From NCBI RefSeq assembly GCF_044784365.2, contig NZ_CP173065.2: a DNA stretch of 64,000 nt. One strand, given 5' to 3'. The translations under genes were made by a program, and so were the position numbers. This DNA comes from Cetobacterium_A somerae. Its GTDB lineage: Bacteria > Fusobacteriota > Fusobacteriia > Fusobacteriales > Fusobacteriaceae. Shown in pieces: positions 42,092 through 50,282 of the stretch (the first letter of the stretch is position 1; each line of letters begins with the position of its first letter). Under the pieces are notes generated by a model. It was not told the origin of the DNA. It ran no database searches and was given only the letters and a program-made list of their open reading frames with translations.

Positions 42092-42287
42092 TTTTTTCTC
42101 CTTATTCTGTGATATATCAGTATTATATTACAAATATATTATATTTAACTGTAAAAAGCAAGTTTTTTTTTATAAATTTAATCATAAAAAAATATAATCG
42201 TTCACTAAAAGAACAATTTTTTATTTGATATTGGTTTTTTTTTAAAAATATTATATACTATTAATATAAAAAAATAGGGAGTTATAT
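42092..42287. promoter_or_regulatory. Divergent control region between uxaB and gntR
   Basis: This 196-base AT-rich gap contains GTTC-N7-GAAC (about 42202-42216), repeated TATTATA motifs near 42120-42150, and a possible plus-strand promoter (TTGGTT, 16 bases, TATACT) before the regulator. Operator identity is not clear by eye. Confidence 0.4.
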
Positions 42288-42932
42288 ATGAAAAGTTTAA
42301 AAGACAAAGCTTATGATGAGTTAAAGGAGTTAATTATTTCTGGTAAATTAGAAGCAAACGAAAGAATTGATGAAGATTTCTTATCAAAATCACTTAATGT
42401 CAGTCGTACTCCTGTTAGAGAAGCTATTAATCGACTTGAACAAGAGGGCTGGATTAATATAGTTCCAAGAAAAGGGATGTTTGTTAATAATATCTCACTT
42501 AAAGAGATTAACGATATTTTCCAAGTTAGAAGTAATTTAGAGCCAATTATTCTTGAAATGGCTTTCTATAAAATCAATAGAGAAGATTTAGTAAGTTTAA
42601 AAGAGAAATTTTTAGATTTTTCAAATAAAAATTCTTTAACACCTGAAGAGAAAAAGGAGTTAGATACTTTAGACAATGAATTACATCTATTAATTTTAAG
42701 AAATTGTAACAATAATTTTATTATTAAAATGATGGAAAATGTTTACGAACATAATATGAGAATCAGAAATATAAGTTCTCAACCACCAATTAGAAGATTT
42801 GATGCTATTAAAGAGCATATTAACATCATTGAATCAATTTTAAATGATAATCTTCAAAATGCAATAGAGGAACTAAAAAACCATAATTCAAAAGCTAAAG
42901 AGGGATTCTTCCATAGTTTAATTGAACAGTAA
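42288..42932 (+). CDS. GntR-family (FCD/FadR-type) regulator of uronate operon 1
   Basis: The protein has 214 residues. The winged helix covers about 1-70 (DEDFLSKSLNVSRTPVREAINRLEQEGWI), and a helical FCD ligand domain follows with the acidic and His residues that often bind a metal and a carboxylate ligand (DNELHLLIL). Members such as UxuR and ExuR sense uronates. Divergent transcription from uxaB suggests it represses that operon. Confidence 0.88.
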   Translation: MKSLKDKAYDELKELIISGKLEANERIDEDFLSKSLNVSRTPVREAINRLEQEGWINIVPRKGMFVNNISLKEINDIFQVRSNLEPIILEMAFYKINREDLVSLKEKFLDFSNKNSLTPEEKKELDTLDNELHLLILRNCNNNFIIKMMENVYEHNMRIRNISSQPPIRRFDAIKEHINIIESILNDNLQNAIEELKNHNSKAKEGFFHSLIEQ

Positions 42933-42970
42933 AAAAAGAGATTTGATAGCGCAAATCTCTTTTTTATTTT
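42933..42970. terminator. Bidirectional terminator after the GntR gene
   Basis: AAAAAGAGATTTG pairs with CAAATCTCTTTTT around ATAGCG. It lies between two convergent genes. Confidence 0.88.
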
Positions 42971-44188
42971 TTATGAAATATCATTTTCTAGTAAAGTTGT
43001 AAACTCTTTTATATCATCCATTAAATTTACATCTGGGTTACACTTTAATACCATTCCATCTAAATACATTAAGCTTTTTATTATATGAAACATACCCTCT
43101 TCAAACTCCATCCCAGAATTTATAGCTAACTTTATTGTTTCCATCATACGTTTTGTTAAACTAACTTGAGAAACTGTGGAGTTTTTAAAATCTCTATAAA
43201 GAACTTTAAACTTTTTTGTAAATTTTAAATAGTTTTCCTCTTTCAATTTTTTTTCTGACATCTCATTTAAATAAAAAGCTGATTTATCATAATCATATCT
43301 ACTTAAATAATAAAAAAACCAAAATAATCCCACTCTTAATTTTATTTTTACTCTTCCAATAGTTGAGCAATCTATAAGGTTTATCTCCCCATTTTCTCCT
43401 AAAATTATGTTTCCTGGATGCAAATCTCCATGAAATACACCTAATTTAAACATATAAAAAGTGTGGTATTTAAAAACTCGAAGAAGATCTGAATACTTTA
43501 ACTCTTTTTCTTTTAATAAACTGTTAAAACTTCTTCCCTCTATAAATTTTGATACAACTACCTTATCTGTACATAAATTATCTATAAAATTTGAAAAATA
43601 CAGATTTTCCAAAGGAAATTTCTCTATATTCTCATCTTTTAACTTTTTTAAATATTCAGCACCCTCAACTTCATTTTTAAAATCCAACTCTCGTAGTGTT
43701 GATTCCTCAATATTGTTTAAAACTTCTAATGGGTTAAATATTTTTTTCAATTTAGGATAAAAAAATAACAATAGGTTAACTACCTTTTTTGCACTTTCTA
43801 CATCTTCTAAAAACTCTTTTTTAAAGTTTTCTCTTCGAATCTTTATAGCAACTTTTTCACTTTTATTTCCACTATTTCTTAGAAACCCAAGATGAACTTG
43901 CCCTATAGATGCTGATGCAAATGGAAGTTTTTCATAGGATTTCATAGCTGTTAAAATCCACATATCATCTCCTATTATCTCATCTATATCCTGCTTTTGA
44001 GCTTCATAGCTATACTCATAAAGTTTTGCTAAATATACGCATGTTGATTCATCTATAAAATCCGCTCTCAATGCATAATACTGTGCAATTTTTACTGCTA
44101 AAAGCCCCATTTTTTCTATCTCTTCCAATGGTGGTGGGGAGTTTGTATGAATTTTATATATCAGTTTTATTAATTTGAAATTTTTCAT
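42971..44188 (-). CDS. AarF/UbiB (ABC1) family protein kinase-like protein
   Basis: The protein has 405 residues. The ABC1 marks are present: an N-terminal segment with MGLLAVKIAQYYALRADF, the Ala-rich loop LPFASASIGQVHLGFL in place of the kinase P-loop, VAIKIRR with the invariant Lys, and GVFHGDLHPGNIIL...INLIDCSTIGR as the catalytic and metal loops. Members support quinone or lipid biosynthesis. It has no quinone gene nearby and sits between the two uronate operons with its own terminator region. It lacks C-terminal membrane helices. Function in this organism is unknown. Confidence 0.85.
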   Translation of the reverse strand: MKNFKLIKLIYKIHTNSPPPLEEIEKMGLLAVKIAQYYALRADFIDESTCVYLAKLYEYSYEAQKQDIDEIIGDDMWILTAMKSYEKLPFASASIGQVHLGFLRNSGNKSEKVAIKIRRENFKKEFLEDVESAKKVVNLLLFFYPKLKKIFNPLEVLNNIEESTLRELDFKNEVEGAEYLKKLKDENIEKFPLENLYFSNFIDNLCTDKVVVSKFIEGRSFNSLLKEKELKYSDLLRVFKYHTFYMFKLGVFHGDLHPGNIILGENGEINLIDCSTIGRVKIKLRVGLFWFFYYLSRYDYDKSAFYLNEMSEKKLKEENYLKFTKKFKVLYRDFKNSTVSQVSLTKRMMETIKLAINSGMEFEEGMFHIIKSLMYLDGMVLKCNPDVNLMDDIKEFTTLLENDIS

Positions 44189-44220
44189 ATTTTCCTCCTA
44201 ATTCTTTATATATTTATACT

Positions 44221-44246
44221 AAAAAAGAGAGGTTAAACCTCTCTCT
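44221..44246 (-). terminator. Terminator of uronate operon 2
   Basis: AGAGAGGTT pairs with AACCTCTCT and on the minus strand is followed by TTTTT. It lies 11 bases beyond the kduD stop. Confidence 0.85.
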
Positions 44247-44256
44247 TCATTAAAAT

Positions 44257-45018
44257 TTATCTAACTAACCATCCACCATCAATAGCTAAAATATGTCCAT
44301 TTATATAATCTGCTGCCTTTGATGATAAGAATATTGCTCCTCCTACAAGATCTGATGTTTGTCCCCATCTTTCTGCTGGTATTCTTCCTAATATCTCAGC
44401 ATTTCTCTTTTCATCAGCTCTAATTGGTGCTGTATTTGCTGTTTCTATATATCCTGGTGCTATTGCGTTTACTTGGATATTATCCACTGCTAACTCATTT
44501 GCAAAAGCTTTTGTAAGTCCAGCTACTCCATGCTTACTTGCTGTATATGATGGAACAAATTTTCCACCTTGGAATGATAACATTGAAGCTATGTTTATTA
44601 TCTTTCCTCCACCTTGCTTTTTCATCTCTATCGCTGCAGTTTTACTTAGATAATAAATTGATGATAAATTTAAATCAATAACTTGTTGCCAATCAGTGTT
44701 ACTTCCCTCTAAAATTGGTGCTCTTTTTATTGTTCCAGCATTATTTACTAGAATATCAATTCTTCCAAAAGCCTCTATACATTTGCTAACTGCTTCCATA
44801 GCTACTTCTTCTTTTGATAAATCTCCAGTTGCATAAGCAACCTTTCTTCCTAGTCCTTCAACCTCTTTTATAACATTTTCCATATTATCATCATTATATG
44901 TGAATATAAATAGGTCTGCTCCAGCTTTTGCAAGTCCCATTGCAAGTGCATTTCCTATTCCTACATTTCCTCCAGTCACCATTGCAACTTTTCCCTCTAA
45001 ATTAAACATATTTAACAT
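44257..45018 (-). CDS. kduD: 2-dehydro-3-deoxy-D-gluconate 5-dehydrogenase
   Basis: The protein has 253 residues. It is a classical SDR: MVTGGNVGIGNALA for the nucleotide, NNAGTIKRAP, the catalytic Ser in INIASMLSFQGG, and YTASKHG with Tyr and Lys. It reduces 2,5-diketo-3-deoxygluconate to 2-keto-3-deoxygluconate. The upstream kduI gene makes its substrate. It is the last gene of the gntR-TRAP-kduI-kduD operon. Confidence 0.93.
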   Translation of the reverse strand: MLNMFNLEGKVAMVTGGNVGIGNALAMGLAKAGADLFIFTYNDDNMENVIKEVEGLGRKVAYATGDLSKEEVAMEAVSKCIEAFGRIDILVNNAGTIKRAPILEGSNTDWQQVIDLNLSSIYYLSKTAAIEMKKQGGGKIINIASMLSFQGGKFVPSYTASKHGVAGLTKAFANELAVDNIQVNAIAPGYIETANTAPIRADEKRNAEILGRIPAERWGQTSDLVGGAIFLSSKAADYINGHILAIDGGWLVR

Positions 45019-45056
45019 CTCTTCTCCCTCCTTAATTAAACCCTAACTTATTTATA

Positions 45057-45893
45057 CTATCTTAACTGATCCATTGGAACATGGTCCATATCAGTAAATG
45101 TTTGATTTTCTCCAGCCATTCCCCAAATAAATGTATAGTTTTTAGTTCCTACACCTGAATGAATTGACCAAGATGGTGATATTACTGCTTGCTCATTAGC
45201 CATTACAATATGACGTGTCTCTTGAGGTTGTCCCATTAAATGGAATACTCTTGAATTTTCATCCATATCAAAATAGAAATAAACTTCCATTCTTCTCTCA
45301 TGTGTATGTGTTGGCATCGTATTCCACATGTTATTTGGATCTAACTCTGTCATTCCCATTACAAGTTGACATGATTTACAAACTGCAGGATGAACATATT
45401 GAAATATAGTTCTTTTATTTGAGTTTTCTAAATCTCCCAATTGAACTTTATTAGCTGTTGTTCTATCAATTTTTACAGTTGGATATCCAACATGTGCTGG
45501 TGATGAATTTATATAAAATTTAGCTGGCTTATCTGCAGAGTTTGATGTAAATGTTAACTCTTTATTTCCCATTCCAACGTATAAACCATCTTTAGCTTCC
45601 ATATTGTACTCTGTTCCATCAATAATTACTTTCCCAGCTCCACCAACATTTATAATTCCAAGCTCTCTTCTTTCTAAGAAAAACTCAGATCCTAACTCTT
45701 TACACCCCTCTAATTTTACCTCAGTTTCAACTGGCATGATTCCTCCAGCTATAACTCTATCTACATGAGAGTACATTAAGTTTACTTCATCAGCAACGAA
45801 AACTGTTTCCATTAAATAGTGCTTTCTTAACTCCTCTGTTGTATAGTGTTTTGAATCCTCTGGATGATTTGCATATCTTATATCTAATCTCAT
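45057..45893 (-). CDS. kduI: 5-dehydro-4-deoxy-D-glucuronate isomerase
   Basis: The protein has 278 residues, the usual length. It is a double-stranded beta-helix metalloenzyme; the zinc-site motif is THTHERRMEVYFYF, with a later His in ISPSWSIHSGVG. It isomerises the unsaturated-uronate product 4-deoxy-L-threo-5-hexosulose uronate to 2,5-diketo-3-deoxygluconate. This indicates use of oligouronides released by polysaccharide lyases on pectin or glycosaminoglycans; no lyase or unsaturated glucuronyl hydrolase is in the window. Confidence 0.94.
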   Translation of the reverse strand: MRLDIRYANHPEDSKHYTTEELRKHYLMETVFVADEVNLMYSHVDRVIAGGIMPVETEVKLEGCKELGSEFFLERRELGIINVGGAGKVIIDGTEYNMEAKDGLYVGMGNKELTFTSNSADKPAKFYINSSPAHVGYPTVKIDRTTANKVQLGDLENSNKRTIFQYVHPAVCKSCQLVMGMTELDPNNMWNTMPTHTHERRMEVYFYFDMDENSRVFHLMGQPQETRHIVMANEQAVISPSWSIHSGVGTKNYTFIWGMAGENQTFTDMDHVPMDQLR

Positions 45894-45920
45894 TTTTACA
45901 CTCCCTATCTAAATTTTTAT

Positions 45921-47228
45921 TTATTTTATAAGACCAAATAAATCTGGTAACCACATTGATAATTGTGGAATAAATATTACTAACAATAGTATTAACATTG
46001 TTACAACATAATACGGTAATAGTGTTTTAAATACTTGTTCTATCGTTACATTTCCAACTTTGCACCCTGTAAATAATATTGGTCCTACTGGAGGAGTTAT
46101 CGTCCCTATACACAAATTAAATACTATCATTATTCCAAAATGTATTGGGCTCATTCCAAAACTTTGAGCTATTGGTAAAAATATTGGTGTAAAGATAAGT
46201 ACTGCTGGCGTTGGATCCATAAAAGTTCCAATTATAAGCATTAAAACATTCATTATTATTAAAATAATAGCATAGCTATCTGTTATTCCTAGAATCGATT
46301 TAGCTATAATTTGGGGTATATTTGTAAAGGCCATTACCCATGACATTATTGAAGAAACTCCAATCATAAATATAACTATCGATGTCATTTGAGCTGAAGA
46401 AAACAAAATTTTAGGTAACTCCTTTATACTCATCTCTTTATATATCAATGATAAACCTAGCGAATAAACCACTGCTATTGCTGATCCTTCTGTTGCTGTA
46501 AAAATTCCTTTCAAAATTCCACCAATTACAATTATAACTAACAATAAACTTGGTATTGCATCAAGTACAACTTTTATCTTTTCATTTAAAGTTGTTTTCT
46601 CTTTTGAAATATATCCATTTTTTTTAGCCATTATTGCTGATAAAATCATAACTCCTATTCCCCATAAAATACCTGGGATATAACCTGCTATAAAAAGTGC
46701 TGATATTGAAACACTTCCAGCTACTGTTGAGTAAACAATTAAAGTATTACTTGGAGGAATCAACATTCCTGTTGGGGCTGATGCTATATTTACTGCCGCA
46801 CTAAATTCAGGACTATATCCTTCTTTTTTTTCTATTGGACCTATTGTTCCACCTACTGCTGCTGCTGCTGCAACTCCTGATCCACTAATAGCTCCAAAGA
46901 GCATATTTGCAACTACATTTGATTGAGCTAGGGAACCTGGTAACCGTCCTCCTATTAATTTAGCACAATTTATTAAACGAATAGCTATTCCACCATTGTT
47001 CATTATATTTCCAGCTAAAATAAAGAATGGAATAGCAACTAATGAAAAAGAATTAGTTCCTATAAATAATCTTTGAGCTGACGTTACCATAGATCCTTCA
47101 AAAGGTAATATCATCAACATTGATAATGTTGAAGCAAACCCGATACTTACACTTATTGGAACTCCTATTACTAATAAAATAGGAAGTGACATAAACATTA
47201 TTAATCCTGTTTGTAATGCTAAGTTCAT
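45921..47228 (-). CDS. TRAP transporter large permease (DctM), uronate operon 2
   Basis: The protein has 435 residues. It has the same core segments as the first DctM (PFFILAGNIMNNGGIA, GAISGSGVAAAAAVGG, IGTITPPVGPILFTG) and is clearly paralogous to it. It completes the second TRAP system, whose context with KduI and KduD suggests import of unsaturated or 5-keto uronates. Terminal KLxLP-like acid helices are normal for the family. Confidence 0.92.
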   Translation of the reverse strand: MNLALQTGLIMFMSLPILLVIGVPISVSIGFASTLSMLMILPFEGSMVTSAQRLFIGTNSFSLVAIPFFILAGNIMNNGGIAIRLINCAKLIGGRLPGSLAQSNVVANMLFGAISGSGVAAAAAVGGTIGPIEKKEGYSPEFSAAVNIASAPTGMLIPPSNTLIVYSTVAGSVSISALFIAGYIPGILWGIGVMILSAIMAKKNGYISKEKTTLNEKIKVVLDAIPSLLLVIIVIGGILKGIFTATEGSAIAVVYSLGLSLIYKEMSIKELPKILFSSAQMTSIVIFMIGVSSIMSWVMAFTNIPQIIAKSILGITDSYAIILIIMNVLMLIIGTFMDPTPAVLIFTPIFLPIAQSFGMSPIHFGIMIVFNLCIGTITPPVGPILFTGCKVGNVTIEQVFKTLLPYYVVTMLILLLVIFIPQLSMWLPDLFGLIK

Positions 47229-47253
47229 TTTTATTCACCCTTTTTATAGTATT

Positions 47254-47721
47254 TTATTTTTCTAAAACTATTTTTTTTATATTATAAATTGAATAAAATA
47301 GAATAAATACTCCACTTAAAGGAATAGCTGCATATACTACTCCTATAGGTATTTGAAGAGCTGCATCAAACTGTACCATCTGCTTTACTACAGATAAATA
47401 TCCTCCAATTACTAACACTCCTAAAGTAAATATAAATATAATAGTCTCTTGTAAAAGATCACATATTTTTCCTAGTTTATTAGGAAGCTTTTCCTTTATA
47501 AAAGTTATTTGCATATGCTCACGCTTTCCAAATATATAAGCCGATCCAAATAAAACTAACCAAATAAATAGATATTGACATAGTTGCTCTGTCACTGCAC
47601 TTGGATTATTAAAAACATACCTTGTTATTACTTGCCATGTTACTAAAATAGTCATAAAAGCCATAAGAACTATACAAAATATTTCAATTATTTTATTTAA
47701 ACCATTTTTTAAAGTTTCCAT
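47254..47721 (-). CDS. TRAP transporter small permease (DctQ), uronate operon 2
   Basis: The protein has 155 residues and four helices, with TWQVITRYVFNNPSAVTEQLCQYLFIWLVLFGSAY as the DctQ signature region. It pairs with the downstream large permease. It is similar to the first DctQ in length and layout, in line with duplication of a TRAP cassette. Confidence 0.91.
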   Translation of the reverse strand: METLKNGLNKIIEIFCIVLMAFMTILVTWQVITRYVFNNPSAVTEQLCQYLFIWLVLFGSAYIFGKREHMQITFIKEKLPNKLGKICDLLQETIIFIFTLGVLVIGGYLSVVKQMVQFDAALQIPIGVVYAAIPLSGVFILFYSIYNIKKIVLEK

Positions 47722-47741
47722 CTTTTCTCTCCCATAACCTT

Positions 47742-48740
47742 TTATTGAGCTAAAGATCTAATATCATCATATATTTTCTTAGTTACTTCAGATGAATTTC
47801 TTACACTTTCTTGTAATGGCTTTACATTTTCTTGGAAAGGCTTTATTGATAAATTAATGAATTGAGCTCCATTTTCTACTGCTAACTTCTTAGCTACATC
47901 TACATTTTCTGCCCAAGCTTTAAACTCTAAATCTACTGATTCTTTAACTAACTTATCAAAAATTTCCTTATTTTCTTTTGTCATACCATTATAAACTTTT
48001 TCATTTACAATTATTAAATCAGGTACCATTAAGTGATTTGTATAAGAGAAATATTTTGCCACTTCATAATGCTTTAAATCTGCATAAGTTACTTCATTAT
48101 TTTCTCCACCTTCTAGCACTCCTTGCTGTATAGCTGTATAAACCTCTCCTTGTGCCATTGGAGTTCCAACTCCACCCATTAAATCAACCATTTTTTTCAT
48201 TGTATCTGATTGCATTACTCTAACTTTATATCCTTTTAAATCCTCAGGTTTTTCAATTGGTTTATTTGTATAAATTGATCTTGCTCCTGCTGTATAAGCA
48301 CCAACTACTTCAAATCCATTTTTACTAACTGATTTAAATAAATCATCTAATTTTCCTGATAAAAATACATTTTTTTGATGATCAATACTATCATAAATAT
48401 AAGGTAATCCAATTACAGCAAAGTCTTTATTAAAATTTTCTACAACAGGATTTCCTACAACTGCCATTTGAATAACTCCATTTTGAACAAGCTCTGTAGC
48501 TGCTCTTTGATCCCCTAAAAGAGCATTTGGTGATATCTCTAATTTGTATTGCCCATTAGTTTCCTTCTCTAACTTGTCCCCAAACTCTTTTAAAGCCTTA
48601 TACTGTGGATGAGCTTCCGATTGATTAAATGCCACTTTTAATGTATTTGATTTTGTTGTTTCTTGATTTTTATCCCCAGAACATCCCATTAAAACTCCTG
48701 CAAATACAACACCTAATCCCAAATTTACTATCTTTTTCAT
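47742..48740 (-). CDS. TRAP substrate-binding lipoprotein (DctP), uronate operon 2
   Basis: The protein has 332 residues. A lipoprotein signal ends at VLMGC (Cys20). Family features include NALLGDQRAATELVQNGVIQ, LKGYKVRVMQSDTMKKMV with the ligand Arg, and AIQQGVLEGGENNEVTYADLKHYEVAKYF. It binds a carboxylate sugar acid for import. It follows the GntR gene by 22 bases. Confidence 0.92.
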   Translation of the reverse strand: MKKIVNLGLGVVFAGVLMGCSGDKNQETTKSNTLKVAFNQSEAHPQYKALKEFGDKLEKETNGQYKLEISPNALLGDQRAATELVQNGVIQMAVVGNPVVENFNKDFAVIGLPYIYDSIDHQKNVFLSGKLDDLFKSVSKNGFEVVGAYTAGARSIYTNKPIEKPEDLKGYKVRVMQSDTMKKMVDLMGGVGTPMAQGEVYTAIQQGVLEGGENNEVTYADLKHYEVAKYFSYTNHLMVPDLIIVNEKVYNGMTKENKEIFDKLVKESVDLEFKAWAENVDVAKKLAVENGAQFINLSIKPFQENVKPLQESVRNSSEVTKKIYDDIRSLAQ

Positions 48741-48762
48741 AACTATACACCCCTTTTATTTT

Positions 48763-49434
48763 TTATTTTTTATTAAAATAACTTTCAAACTCCCCTTGTA
48801 TTAAACTTTGTAGTCTCTTTATTCCACTATAAAGATGTTCTGTGATTAATTTTTCAACCTTAACTATATCCTTTTCTTTTATAGCATCTACCAACTCTTT
48901 ATGATCTTCATATATAGCTTTAAAGTTTTTTACTTCAAGTATATCTAACATTTTAAATCTTTTATAATGAATTTGGGCTTTCTCTAATTGCTCCCAAATA
49001 AACATATTTTTTGTAAGCTCATACCACAGTTTATGAAGTTGACAATCTAATTCATAAAACTCTTTTGTTTCAAACTCTCTTTTTAAAAGAAGTTCTTGTA
49101 ATTTTAAGTTATACTCCATCTCAGCTATAAATTTATCGTTCGTCATCTCTATTGCATCTTTTATAATTTGTTTTTCTAAAACAACCCTCATATATATACT
49201 TTGTTTTATAACGTCCATATCTAGTAAACTTACATAGCTTGATTTAAATGGTTCACTTTCAACTAATCCCATAGAGTTCAACTTTCCTAATATATCTCTA
49301 CTTGGTGTTCTTGAAACTCCATATGTTTTTCCTATTTCCTGCTCTGTAATTATCTGACCTGGTTTATACTCTAAATTCATTATTTTTTCTTTTAGTTCTT
49401 CAAATATATTTTCTGTAGTGTTTTTTACTGACAT
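48763..49434 (-). CDS. GntR-family (FCD-type) regulator heading uronate operon 2
   Basis: The protein has 223 residues. The N-terminal winged helix (IITEQEIGKTYGVSRTPSRDILGKLNSMGLV) is followed by an all-helical FCD domain containing ELDCQLHKLWYEL. It is the first gene of the operon, so it controls its own synthesis. The promoter upstream carries three GTATAC sites at 19-base intervals that overlap and follow the -10, strong support for autorepression relieved by a uronate. Confidence 0.9.
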   Translation of the reverse strand: MSVKNTTENIFEELKEKIMNLEYKPGQIITEQEIGKTYGVSRTPSRDILGKLNSMGLVESEPFKSSYVSLLDMDVIKQSIYMRVVLEKQIIKDAIEMTNDKFIAEMEYNLKLQELLLKREFETKEFYELDCQLHKLWYELTKNMFIWEQLEKAQIHYKRFKMLDILEVKNFKAIYEDHKELVDAIKEKDIVKVEKLITEHLYSGIKRLQSLIQGEFESYFNKK

Positions 49435-49461
49435 TTTTTCTCCCTTTAACCGCTCTTAATA

Positions 49462-49508
49462 GTATACCTTTTTAAATATTGTATACGATTTTAATTTGAG
49501 TATACAAT
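49462..49508 (-). promoter_or_regulatory. Triple GTATAC operator array
   Basis: GTATAC occurs at 49462-49467, 49481-49486 and 49500-49505, with 19-base periodicity. The outer two of these (49478-49486 and 49500-49508) form ATTGTATAC / GTATACAAT. Sites on one helical face near the -10 suit a dimeric GntR repressor. Confidence 0.7.
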
Positions 49509-49527
49509 CTACTTTTGATTTTGTCAA
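49499..49527 (-). promoter_or_regulatory. Promoter of uronate operon 2
   Basis: On the minus strand TTGACA (49522-49527) and TATACT (49499-49504) have a 17-base spacer, close to consensus. Confidence 0.82.
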
Positions 49528-49535
49528 ATTTTTAT

Positions 49536-49570
49536 AAAAAAAAACCTCCAAGTTAAACTTGAAGGTTTTT
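49536..49570 (-). terminator. Terminator after the lipoprotein gene
   Basis: AACCTTCAAG pairs with CTTGGAGGTT (one G-U) around TTTAA on the minus strand, followed by a T-run. Confidence 0.85.
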
Positions 49571-49574
49571 AATT

Positions 49575-50201
49575 TTACCATTTAGTTGCTGTATAATCTC
49601 CAGTTTTAGAGTTCTTCACAACATTTACATATACAACTTTTCCAGAACTTTGATCTATATAATCAGATACTCCAGATATTAAATATTGATAATCTTGATT
49701 TAAATCAGGTGTCTCAGCTTGTACATGCCCTTTTACTCTCCAAAGAGGTATATTATTTGCATAAGCTGATAAACTTAATGCTTTTACAAAATAATTTACA
49801 TATTGAGTGTTATCACTATACCAAGCTTCTTCAAACATACCGTTGTGAACTCCACCATATGTTTGCTCAACTCCCCACCATTCGTTTACAGGTGCTGGGA
49901 AACTCTCCTCTGTTGTAAATGGCCCTGCTACAGTATAATCATAAACTATATTGTAGTTTGCTCCTTTATTTACAAAGGTTCTTGTATATCCTTTTGATGC
50001 TAACATATTTTGAAGTGAATTTTCAAAAGTTTGTTTTTGCAATCCTGCCTCTGGTCCCTTAGATGAAAGGTAATATGTTCCTGCTGGTATTGGTTTTGGT
50101 GCATATGAATCCACAGCTACTAAATGTCCATCCATTAAAGATGTACACCCCTGAAACATTAGTAAAGCTAATGGAGATAGATAGGCTAACTTTTTCAACA
50201 T
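49575..50201 (-). CDS. DUF4136-like lipoprotein
   Basis: The protein has 208 residues. A lipoprotein signal ends at ALLMFQGC (Cys19). The mature part resembles small DUF4136-type lipoproteins: an early strand with DSYAPKPIPAGTYYL, a middle segment with NYNIVYDYTVAGP, and a late RVKGHVQAE strand. Residue pattern suggests a compact periplasmic or outer-membrane-attached domain. Function unknown. It follows fplA but has its own probable promoter and an AAGGAGG site, and a terminator. Confidence 0.7.
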   Translation of the reverse strand: MLKKLAYLSPLALLMFQGCTSLMDGHLVAVDSYAPKPIPAGTYYLSSKGPEAGLQKQTFENSLQNMLASKGYTRTFVNKGANYNIVYDYTVAGPFTTEESFPAPVNEWWGVEQTYGGVHNGMFEEAWYSDNTQYVNYFVKALSLSAYANNIPLWRVKGHVQAETPDLNQDYQYLISGVSDYIDQSSGKVVYVNVVKNSKTGDYTATKW

Positions 50202-50282
50202 AATAAAATCCTCCTTGAACTTATCTTCTTTAAAATAACTTTACTATAATAATTTTATTCTTCCTTTATTTCTTTTTATAAA

